Of a DNA stretch of 64,000 nucleotides, positions 49,385-60,955 are shown piece by piece (position 1 is the first letter of the stretch; each line of letters begins with the position of its first letter). The notes beneath the pieces are model-generated. The model saw nothing but the letters and a program-made list of their open reading frames with translations, was not told where the DNA came from and did no database searches. The stretch comes from Lampris incognitus. Lineage: Eukaryota; Chordata; Actinopteri; Lampriformes; Lampridae. Location: positions 54,959,457-55,023,456 of the forward strand of contig NC_079215.1 of assembly GCF_029633865.1 (NCBI RefSeq), written 5' to 3'. The position numbers were made by a program, and so were the translations under genes.

Positions 49385-49440
49385 AGTCACTTCCTGTCAA
49401 ATTAAGCCAAGCCAGGGCAGCTCAGAGTGATAACCACTGC
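49385..49440 (+). promoter_or_regulatory. Candidate PECAM1 promoter motifs (ETS, GATA, RUNX-like)
   Basis: CACTTCCTGT (ETS core on the minus strand, AGGAAG) lies at 49388-49397. TGATAA (GATA type) is at 49428-49433, overlapped by AACCAC (RUNX type) at 49432-49437. All are 150-200 bp before the start codon. I see no TATA box. ETS and GATA control of CD31 is known in mammals. Short motifs like these occur by chance, so the call is tentative. Confidence 0.3.
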
Positions 49441-49590
49441 TACACGCTTCCCACCGAGTGGCCGGAGTGGAGCGCCAACTTCAATGTCTGTCCCTGCCCA
49501 CGGGAGCTCTCCCTTCCTGCCATCAGCTTCTGGAGCTACAAGACAGTCACCTCGAGGGAACGTAGGCAATCCCACCATTCCTCAGCCGGG

Positions 49591-49633
49591 ATGGGTCTCC
49601 TCTTACTGCTCACCTTCACACTCCTCTCTAGCT
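49591..49633 (+). CDS. PECAM1: PECAM1 exon 1, start codon and signal-peptide core
   Basis: ATG at 49591 starts [14 protein letters not shown], a strong hydrophobic signal core. I end it at donor GTAAGG (49634), one base into a codon, because that phase joins the 24-bp exon 2. Reading through without splicing meets TGA at 49648. No better upstream ATG is in frame nearby. Confidence 0.75.
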
Positions 49634-52600
49634 GTAAGGGTCCCTTCTGAGGTTACCTTCCACCTTAACAACACTTTGGATTTGGGTTTTGATGGATTTG
49701 TCTTTAATCTGACTTTATACTTTCTCTTTTCCCTCTTGTCCTATGACTTCCATCCAGGGAGACCAGTAGGAGCCCAGTCACGTAAGTCTAATGTGTTCTT
49801 CTAACTCTATGGGGAAACGAGTTCTTTTCAATTGCGGGGCCTCAAATTCCCTTTCATCGGCAGGTATTATGAATGTACTGGGATTTGTCTTAACACAGGG
49901 ACATTCTGATTTCTTACCAAGTCTCACGGTGCGGTGAATGACTGCCAAGAGGAGCCTGGGAGAATGACAGTGATGCACCTTGTTACGGTGCTGTTAACTG
50001 GTTATAGTGTGGCGTTCTTTATTTGTGCGTCATATTCAGAATGGAACGACACATCACGGGCTCAAGGGTACGATGCACACCTCGCTCTTAGTCATGTGTG
50101 CAAGTTTCCTCCAGCAGAACACAACGAGCTGTCAAGACTCATCAATCACAGGTCACGGCTGTGACGTACCAGTGCAGACTTAGGTTGCAGTAATTGAGAC
50201 AAACACAGGCTGACTCGGTAGAAACAGGTGTGGTTCTTATCAGTGTGGGTTTTTTTTGTTTTTTTGTTTTTTTTGTCGTCAGCTGGGGAGTCTGGTTCTG
50301 CGGAAAAGTTACGTTGGAAGGTTTTGGGAACGTGTCTGTTAGCTGTGTCACACGCCTCCCTCTCTTCCCATTGGCGCTGAAATGGAAATAAGTAAGAGGT
50401 TGCGTCTCATCCCAGCCAGGCCCGTGTTAGCAACACCCTATTTTGAATTAGATCCTACTTATAGTCCCCCTTAATGTGGTCTCATGTGATGTTTGTCGGA
50501 TCTTTGCCGCTTGTGATTCCGTCATCATATAAGCTGGATGTATTTTGACCTTGTTGATAAAAGGAGTGGTTGAGAGGCGGTGTGTGTTTTGGGATGGAGA
50601 GCTGGCATCGAATCTTGTTTTCTTTTTGTTGGTTTTTCCCGGCTAAATCGATGAACATGTATTTAATTTTTTTTTCCAAGAAGGAGGCTATTGCCCCGCA
50701 TCCACACCATCATCTGTCACAGGTCTGATTCCAGTCCTGTTATACGAATGAGTGCTGGAGGTGGAACTAACCTTGGCTCATACATCCAGAGCCCCACCAC
50801 CCGCCGTCTGCCTCCTCCACCTAACTGTCTTCACCGTCAGCTCCAGCAGGTCCTGCCGAGAGATGGCGGGTGGAGACCAGATTCGGCATTCCCTCAAATA
50901 ACTACTGTGTGGTCTCCAGAGAGGGTCCGCTTGTTTAACAAAGTGCTTTTCCTTCCTTTTATTTCTGAGGGTTTGTTTACTGGATGTTTGCACTGCAAAA
51001 AAAAACAAAGATTTTGGTCAGATTCATGGTGCAGTTTTAAAGCAACACGGCGTGATTTATTTTCTTTATTTTTTTAGTAATCTGTTAAGATTTAGAGTGT
51101 GTACACCACAAATTGAGACCTCTGGCACTGTAACACACCTCTTAATTCACCGCTGTCGCCTCAAATAGTCCACCGCAACAGCAATGACGGTACCAGCCTT
51201 TCTGCCCAAAAGGAAAATCCCACCCAAAAACTGCAGTGTGGTACCGCTGCGATCTTGGATAGGTCAGTCTAGATTCATGTACACGGCCAACCAGCTGACA
51301 AACCCAGCCATTCAGCCATATTTATTATCACCCGTTCTGGCTCGATAGCTCTTATCTGTGTTGGGTGAATGAAGGGATTCAGGGTGCTTTCCTCTGGTGA
51401 GTCGGTTCAGTCACGTCAGTAGTTGGAGCTCTGATGGGACTCTGGAATTTGCTTGCTATCAGGATTCTTTCAGGCGAGTTACTTAGCACTTACATACAGT
51501 GATATGTGTAAAAAAAAACAACTCTGCACTTTCAATCTGCACTTTCAATCCAGTGTAGTTCTTCAGAAACAGACGTTGGGAACACAGAGACAGGGCCCCC
51601 CGTTGGGTTTATCGGGACATGAGACATCTGCTTTTCGGAAACCATGGCACTCAAGTCAAATTAAACTTTGTAGGGGCTTCCGGGTGGCGTAGCGGTCTCT
51701 GCCAACACGGGGATCGCAGCTCGAATCCCCCGTGTCACCTCCGGCTTGGTCGGGCGTCCCTAGAGACGCAATTGGCCGTGTCTGTGGGTGGGAAGCCAAA
51801 TGTGGGTATGTGTCCTGGCCGCTGTACTAGCTGCACTAGCGCCTCTTCTGGTCTGTGGGGGCGCCTGTTCAGGGGGGAGGGGGAACTGGGGAGAATAGCA
51901 TGACCCTCCCACGTGCTACACCCACCTGGTGAAACTCCTCACTGTCAGGTGAAAAGAAGCGGCTGGAGACTCCACATGGATTGGAGAAAGCATGTGGTAG
52001 TCTGCAGCCCTCCCCGGATCAGCAGAGGGGGGCGGAGCAGCGACCGGGACGGCTCGGGAGAGTGGGGTAATTGGCCGGGTACAGTTGGGGTGAAAAAGGG
52101 AGATACTAAATAAATAAATAAATAAAACTTTGTAGGATGCTAAAGCTCACACATCATCTGACACTGTGGCTTGTCTCTTATCCACTCCCTGGTGATGTTT
52201 GGAGCTCAGTCATCGAGTATGACAGAGCTGTTCACCTTTATACAGTTTGATTTAGCCACCTGGCATTCACCTTGATATATATTCATAATCATCTTCATGC
52301 TTGATATTAATATTTTGGATGAAATCTGTTTTCTGGTTAATCGTTGAAACGATGACACAGGACCAGCTATGTGGATCCAGGTGAATGGTTTATGATGAGT
52401 ACGGGACACGGGGTATCCTCGATGAAAGAAATTCACAAAGAGTCATGACTTAAGACTTCTGTCCAACTCCTCCTCAGCATTCACGATAAGAAATGTCAAT
52501 CTGGTGATCGAACCGGGCAATGATGTGATGAGGGACACCAACGTGACACTGAGATGCCAGGCTGTCGTCAGCACCTCGGACAAACAGCTCCTGAGCCGCG

Positions 52601-54018
52601 CCTACAGATTATACAAGGACAACATCCTGGTCTACACGGACACCACCAACAGCTCAGAAGATCTCGTCTATCAGTTGCCCCTGGCCAGGGTCTCCAACAC
52701 TGGCAAATATGAATGCCAGATTGTAATTGAGGGCAAAAGTATGAGCAGCGAGCCTAAGAAACTCACAGTAACAGGTTGGTGTTTGATATAGTAATGCTCT
52801 TCTTGAGGTTCGTCACACTTTGAGAACTTTGAATTTGGTGCGTTAGAGAAGCAGTCTTATGCTTGAGGACACTCACTGACTACATCCCCTAGATATATAC
52901 AAAAAATATATATATATACACACATTTGTATTTTAAAGTACACACAGACACATGCACACCTATAAGCATAGCAAAGAAATCATGGGCCCGAAGGGTGGAA
53001 AGTGATATATGTCTATTAAAAACAGACCCGGCTGTGCATCTTCATCCTTATTCGGCAGATTTACACCAGGTACTCGTTTGAACTAAGATGGTGACTTGTG
53101 GAGGATATCACACACTGCTTTTATAGTGTGTTTCCAACACGAGACCATAAATTCTGATGGGGTTTTAAGTTAGAATACCATAAAGTCCATGTGTACCCAT
53201 GTTAGTTAATGGGGAAGTCCAACAGGATGGGTTATATAGTATACGAGATGGATGCGTTCAAGGAAGAGACCGCGCTTAACCTGAAACGTTACACCATACA
53301 GCTCTGATATCCACTACTGTTTTTGGAAATGTGAAAACAACCTCCTTATAATAATCAGTAGGGTCAGAGTAAATCTCTCTATGGATTAACATAGATGTTA
53401 TTTGATGTTTACTAGTAATAAAACAGTTACCATTTTATATGATATGAGGTAGCATGGTGAGTAGTTAGAGCTCTCAATCACAGGGACTAGTTTACAGCCT
53501 CTATGAGGAACAGCATCCGCTTCCCCGATGTGCCCTTGAGCAAGACATTCAACCCCTACCGGCTGCGAGCTTCTACGATGATTTTGTTTTAAGAAAACAA
53601 GTCAAGAATCGAGAACAGTTTATTGTCATTTCTATCATGTACTTGAGTACGAAAAAGAAACTAAATTTCGTTTCACCCAGCCCACAGCAGTGCAACAAAA
53701 AAGATAAAAACGCATCCAAATTTCCAAAAACGACACCACCAAAAACATGCAAAAACAGGGAGAACAAAGCAAAACAAAAAAACACTAACAGTTAACAACA
53801 CAGTCCATTCAGTGCAACACAGTCCATTCAGTGCAACACAGTCCAAAAATTCCACTGCCCAGGAGAACGAATGTCAGCCAGGATGATTGTCGGAACTGCC
53901 GGTCTGCATGGGCTAGCAGTTAGCTTAGCCTGCCCCGCTTCCACATTCTGTCAGACCTCCCTCTTAAAATTAAATCAAATAACCAGTAAATGTCTTTTAA
54001 ATATTCACTATGGATCTA

Positions 54019-54086
<68 letters not shown>

Positions 54087-55192
54087 TATATTAACTGAAG
54101 ATCTTTTTGTCTGAAAAATGAACTGCAAACATTTCTCCTCACATTTGGCACTCTTGCAGGCCTGTCTACACCCGAGCTCCACCTCAGCAAGCGTGTGTTG
54201 AATGAAGGAGAGGAGGTGATAGCCAAATGCACAGCTCCTGGTGAGATGGGCCCCATCATCTTCTATTTCTACGCCGACTTCAGCGAGATCAAGGAAGAGC
54301 GGGTCAACAAAAACCACGTGGAGGTTGCGCTTCGTTTCAACGGCGCGGGAATCCGCAAAATTAACTGCAGCTACGTGGCGCTGATCATGCCGAACTCTGT
54401 CAGGTCTGAGCAAAGCAACATTGTCAGCATTTCTGTCAAAGGTAAAGTCTTGCAAACAAAGCGACGTTTGGAAATTTCTTCTCAGCCACAGCATAAGACA
54501 CACCAGATCTAGATCGCCTTCCAATCCTCCTCTGCCTTATTTTTGTGTCTCTAGAGCTTCCTCTCAATCCAGTTCTCGAGATCAGTCCACACCAAAGAGT
54601 CTATGAAGGGGACCCACTCAATATCACCTGCACCATCGGGGATTTCCATTCCTACTCTGAAAAGGTCCATGTCTACCTGAGCCAAGGGAAACACCTGCTC
54701 AGCTTTGGGACCAACAAAGTGAACTACAGCAAGCTGGCAGTGGCAAATGAGCCGGGAGAGTTTGAGTGCAGGTTAGAGATGGGAAAAGTCGCCAAAGTCG
54801 CTACAGCAACGGTGTCGGTAACCGGTAAGTAGATGAGAGAAATTATCTGCTTCCTTTGTGTTGGCACAAGCATGTGTTTTTAACAAGAATGTGTGTTTGT
54901 CTCCACCTGGGAACCCGAACTTGTTTGTCTACTAATACTGACCTGCAGCATGCCTATGTTAAAATGGGAATTAAAGTTACACCTTTAGGGACCCAAATTA
55001 TTTCTATCTATTGCTTGCATGTGTGTTGAAGCTCACACTTTTTGTGTTAATGTAAGAACATGCACATTTACAGCAATAAAAGACTATGCAGACTAATTGC
55101 AGTATAAAAGATTCTCAGGTTTATTTATTGGGTAATGCACAAAATAGACAAATATTTAATGTACAGCTTTCAATAGTCTCAAAATCAGTGTG

Positions 55193-55226
<34 letters not shown>

Positions 55227-58200
55227 CATGAGAAAGTTTGTGAACCCTTTAGAACGTTCTGTATTTTTTTATGGTCTTCATCTAAGTCAAAACTAAAGAG
55301 AACTAAAATTAAACAAACAAAAATACACTTTCATTTATTCAGCAAAATTATCCAACACTGAATATCTTTCTTGAAAGAAGTATGTGAACCTTTGCCTTCA
55401 GTAACTGGTGTGACCCATTGAGCAGCAGTAACATCAACCAGACGTGTCTTGTAACTCAATCAGTCCTGCATATCAGCTTGGAGGAATTTTGGCGCATTCC
55501 TCCTTACAAAACTGCTTCAACTCAGTGATGCTGGTGGGCTTCCTTGCATGAGCTACTCTCTTCAGGTTCTTCCACAACATTGCTATTGGATTAAGGTCTG
55601 AACTTTGACTCAGCCATTCATTCCTGGGTGTTAAGGGTTGTTGTCTCGCTGCATGACCTGCTTTCTGTTCTTCAGTTCACGGACGGATGGAAACCTTGAC
55701 CTTCTCTTGTAGAATTTGGTGGTTCAATCCAGAATTCAGTTCTGTTGAAGATGGCAAGCCGTCCTGGTACAGTGGCAGCAAAGCAGCCTCAAACCATGAT
55801 ATTGCCACCACCGTGCTTCACGGTTGGGAAGATGTTCCTATGTTTGAATGCAAGTGTTTGGTTCTTGCCAAACACAACACTTCTCATTCAAACCAGAAAG
55901 TTCTGTTTTGGACTCATCTGTCCACCAAGCATTCTTCCAATAGCCTTTTGCCTCATTCAAGAGTTCTTTAGCAAAATTTAGACAGGCAGTAATGTTCTTC
56001 ATGGAGAGCAGTGGCTTTCTCCTTGCTATCCTGCCATGCACACTGTTCTTGTTCAGGGTTTACCTGAGGGTGGACTCATGAACACTGACCTTAGCCAATG
56101 CAAGAGAGGCCTGTAGGTCCTTAGCTGTTACCCTGGGGTTCTTTGTGACCTCCAGGAATATTATACACCTTGTTCTTAGAGTGATTTTTGTTGGATGACC
56201 ACTCCTGGGCAGAGTAACAATGGTGTTGAATTTCATCCATTTGTATACCACACACTCATCAGCTGCTACGGTGGCAGCTGATGAGTGCATGGCGCACGAA
56301 ACAGGCTTGTGCTACTATGAATTAGTTTTTGTTTTTTTTCCTACATCTATCTTTATATACGCTGTATGGACAAAAGTATTGGGACACCTGGCCATTACAC
56401 CTACTGGAGCTTTTATGACATCCCATTCCAAATCGATAGGCATTAATATGGAGTTTACCCCCTTTGCAGTTATAACAGCTTCCACTCTTCTGGGAAGGCT
56501 TTCCATAAGATTTTGGGAGTTTTTCCGTGGGAATTCTTGCCCATTCATCCAGAAGAGCATTTGTGAGGTCAGGCACTGATGTTGGATGAGAAGACCTGGC
56601 TCGCAATCTCCAATCTAGTTCATCCCAAAGGTGTTCGATGGGGTTGAGGTCAGGGCTCTGTGCAGGACAGTCAAGTTCTTCCACACCAAACTCACCCAAC
56701 CATGTCTTAATGGACCTTGCTTTGTGCACTGGGGCACAGTCATGCTGGAACAGAGAAAGGCCCTCCCCAAACTGTTCCCACAAAGTTGGAAGCACAGAAT
56801 TGTCCAAAATGTCTTTATATGCTGAAGCATTAAGATTTCCCTTCACTGGAACTAATGGGCCTAGCCCAAACCCTGAAAAACAGCCCCATACCATTATCCC
56901 TCTTCCACCAAACTTTACAGTTGGCACAATGCAGTCATGCAGGTAACGTTCTCCTGGCATCCGCCAAACGCAGACTCATCCATCACACTGTCAGACAGAG
57001 AAGAGTGATTCATCACTCCATAGAGCACATTTCCACTGCTCCAGAGTCTAGTGGCAGTGTGCTCTACACCACTGCATCCGACGCTTGGCATTGTGCTTGG
57101 TGATGTAAGGCTTGCATGCAGCTGCTCGATCATGGAAACCAATTCCATGAAGCTCCCAACGCACAGTTTTTGTGCTGATGTTAATGCCAGAGGAAGTTTG
57201 GACCTCTGCCATTATTGAGTCAGCAGAGTGTTGGCGACTTTTACGCACTATGCGCCTCAGTACTCATTGACCCCGCTGTGTGACTTTACGTGGTCTGCCA
57301 CTTCGTGGCTGAGTTGCTGTTGTTCCTAGACGCTTCCACTTTTCAATAATAGCACTTACAGTTGACCGTAGAATATCTAGCAGGGAAGAAATTTCACAAA
57401 CTGACTTATTGCAAAGGTGGCATGCTATGACAGTACCACGCTTGAATTCACCGAGCTCTTCAGAACGACCCATTCTTTCACAAATGTTTGTAAATGCAGA
57501 CTGCATGGCTAGCTGCTTGATTTTATACACCTGTGGCAATGGGTCTGAATGAAACACCTGAATTCAATGATTAAGAGGTGTGTCCCAATACTTTTGTCCA
57601 TATATATAATATACATTAGTTATTGACCTTTTTAAAAAAAACTCAATGTGTAGCTTGATTATCCATCTGAAAGAAACAAGTCAAATATTGCAGTAGAATT
57701 TTGGTTTACCAGATGACTTATATGAGATTTTTTCCTCTCCAATTTACAGAGCTGTTTTCAGTGCCAACACTGACCGTGTCTCCCAAAGACGTCTTTCAAG
57801 AGGACGAAATTAAGTTGATTTGCCGAAGTGAAGTATACGCCCCTGAGAGACTCCGTAGAGAAGAGCTGGTTTACACTATTGACCCGCTGAGAAGTCATCT
57901 AGTCTCAGGCAGAGGTGCTGGAATATTCTCTGGCAAAACCCTGCCGTATGAATTTAACTACACCTGTTCAGCTAAAGCCAAGGAAATCGTGAAGCACAGT
58001 AAAACCCTTAGAGTTAGTCCTAAAGGTAAGCCTATTCGATACATTCATCAGATAGTGTCTGTAGTCCGTTTTTCTTACAACGCATCTTCTTTTCGAGCCA
58101 TCTTGGATGTTTTCTTTTGTTTTGAAACGAGTGTTAGCTAGTCAAAGACAAGACCTCCTATAATCCCATACCTTCCCTTTTTTATCAAAAAGAAAAGCAA

Positions 58201-59882
58201 ATCCATTTTAAAAAACCAGTTGGTATTTATGTCTCCGAAAAACGCTGAGTTAAAGCTGTAACCCTTAACAATTCTCCAATAGTAAATCGTTATTTCATCC
58301 ATCTGAATCATGGAGTCAGGCTGCATGATGTTAACCATCATCTTCACCATGGCTGGAGGCTCTCTCCAGTCTCCGTATACTATGGGTGCCGGATGTTTTA
58401 ATGTTTTGAGCGGGAACACTGGTGCAGCAGCAAACAAGTGCTGGGAAAAAGACTGAAACGTGATGCTGATGTGGCGATGTGGTTTAATGAAGTTTAGACG
58501 GCCTGCGTTATCTTTGGTCACATTTTAATTAAAAAACGACCAAGGCCGTCATTTTGACGGTTCTGGCTTTTCAAAGTTGAATAACTTTGTGTGTGTGGGG
58601 GGGGGGGGGGACAGACCTGCCGCTCCCTGGATGCTCATAAAATTGCATATATTTGCATTAAAATTAGTTTTAGATTAAAAAAAGGGTAACACTTTAGTAT
58701 GGGGAACGTAGTCACCATTAATTAGGTGCTTATTAGCATGCAAATTAGCAACATATAGGCTCTTAATTGGTCATTATTACGTACTCATTAATGCCTTATT
58801 CTGCATGGCCTTATTACACAACCAGTAAGCCATTAACTATGAGTTTTCCCTCTATAACCTCACAAGTATTGCTTATTAGTAGCACCATCTCAATATGCTT
58901 TGCTTAGTGTGGACTTTATAAGGTGGTAGTACCACAAGAAGAGGTATTCTCCCTTACTAACACTTAATGAATATGGTCTGTTCTTACATAACAAAACACA
59001 AAACTACAAGTGGTCATAGTGTTAAATTACTGTAAATTAAGTTTTTGTTACTTAGAATATGTTCCCCATACTAAAGTGACATCTTGATCATTACTAATTC
59101 ACTAGTAATTAAGTTTTTTTATGTTCCCCATACTAAAGTGTTACCAAAAAAAGTAATGATAATATCTACTTAAAACGACCGTGAGCGGTCAAAAAGACGG
59201 CTAGTAATTTGCGCGTCATCGTGCGCGTCATGTCACTGTTGACGACGAGTGTTGGTCTCGTCATTTCCTTTGTGAAGATCGTGGCTCTGTCCTAGAAACA
59301 CACCAGCGTTCTCCAGTGCAGAGAAATAGTCTGAACTTGATTTTTGGTTATTTCCAACATGTCTGGTTACAGACGCACCATGACTACCAGTATTTTTACA
59401 GGCGTTGGACAGCGGCCATTTTAAATTGTTTGAAAAATAGCAGTAAAGTTGTTAAAATGGTAATTTTGGTGTCAGTTAGTTTCATAATAGACATGCAAAC
59501 ATATGTAATGCATTAATATCTCAACTGGATATTTAGCTTGACAGAATATAGAGTTTAAAAACCGGCGGTCATTTTGACCGCCCATGGTCATTTTAGGTAG
59601 GATTGAAATCCTGGTCGTTCTTAACAAGGGTGCAGACTTTACTGATGCCGTGATGCCGTCAATACATCTTGTTTTGTAGTCCGAGTAGATCAGAGTCAAC
59701 AGGTATATTTCTCTCTGCCTCCTACATCAAACTATAATGGAACATTGTTCTACTGTAATATCAATTGTTCAATTGATTGTTATAACAGAATCGCCATATC
59801 ATCATCACATTTCAAATAGATAAAATAAAAATGAAAATCTCAGGGATTGCAGCTTTAACACCAAAATAACCCAGGATTTTGT

Positions 59883-59913
<31 letters not shown>

Positions 59914-60923
59914 TTTCCCTCTCTTTTTCTCCCCCTCAGTCCCTGTCTCTCAGCCCAAAATATCAGTGGTGGGCAGGGCTGTTCTGGGAAGGCCCTTCCA
60001 GATCCTCTGTCAGTCGGACAAAGGAAGCCTGCCCATAAACTACACACTGTGGAGGAGGAACGACTTGCTGAAAATGGCCATTGTGAAGCAGCTGCCCCAA
60101 AAGGCCCTCTTCAACGTCACCATCCAGCGACCTGATGAAATAAGCCAATACATGTGTGACGCACAGAACAAGCAGGACAGAGTCGTCGAGCTCAGTAAAA
60201 GACTCAATGCCTCAGTCACAGGTACTTCCGAGGACGGCTCATTCCTCCATGGTGAAGTATATTCACCACAACGTGGCTGATAATGCCTCATATTTTTACA
60301 GAGCTGTGATACGAAGTCAACACTGATGCTTCTTGGAAGGAGAGACTACTGAGCAGAGGTGTGGACTGGAGTCACATGATTTGGACTCATGTCAGACTCA
60401 ACAGCTTGACTTGGCGAAATTGAAAAAGACTTGCAGCTTGGCTTTGACTTTATTAAAAATGACTCGTGACTTCACTCTGACTCGAGCCTTTTTGACTTGG
60501 AAGACTTCATACCTTCTCCAAGCCCAACGATAAAATGTTTTTAAGGGAGTGTGCAGCCAGTCAGCTCTTAATTTCTATAATTACAGATCCACTTTGAATC
60601 AGTCAGTAATGGATACAAATTCTAAAAGGCATTCATGTTTTGCGTAAATTTATTACATCAACTATTACTCTGTTGTTAGAAATTTTGAAATGGCATTCAA
60701 TTTGATAAAGAGCAGATAATTACTTGTTTATGACTCAAAACTTAAAAGTTTCGGACTTGGGACTTGACTTGGGACTTGTCAGTCTTGACTTGGGACTTGA
60801 GTGCCGAGACCTAAGAATTATGTGTGACTTGGTCCTACCTCTGGTACTGAATATTAATATAGAAATAGTTGTTTGAAGCTGAAAAAAGGTTTAAATGTTT
60901 GTTCTTCAAGTAACCACAAATTT

Positions 60924-60955
<32 letters not shown>

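Larger units (their letters stand above)
58026..59939. other. PECAM1 intron 6
   Basis: Contains two MITE-like elements (58684-59145 and 59169-59597), a related end near 58520-58560, a G run at 58597-58611 and a TTTA run at 59880-59918. Nothing else is recognised in 58026-58510 and 59600-59875. Confidence 0.6.
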
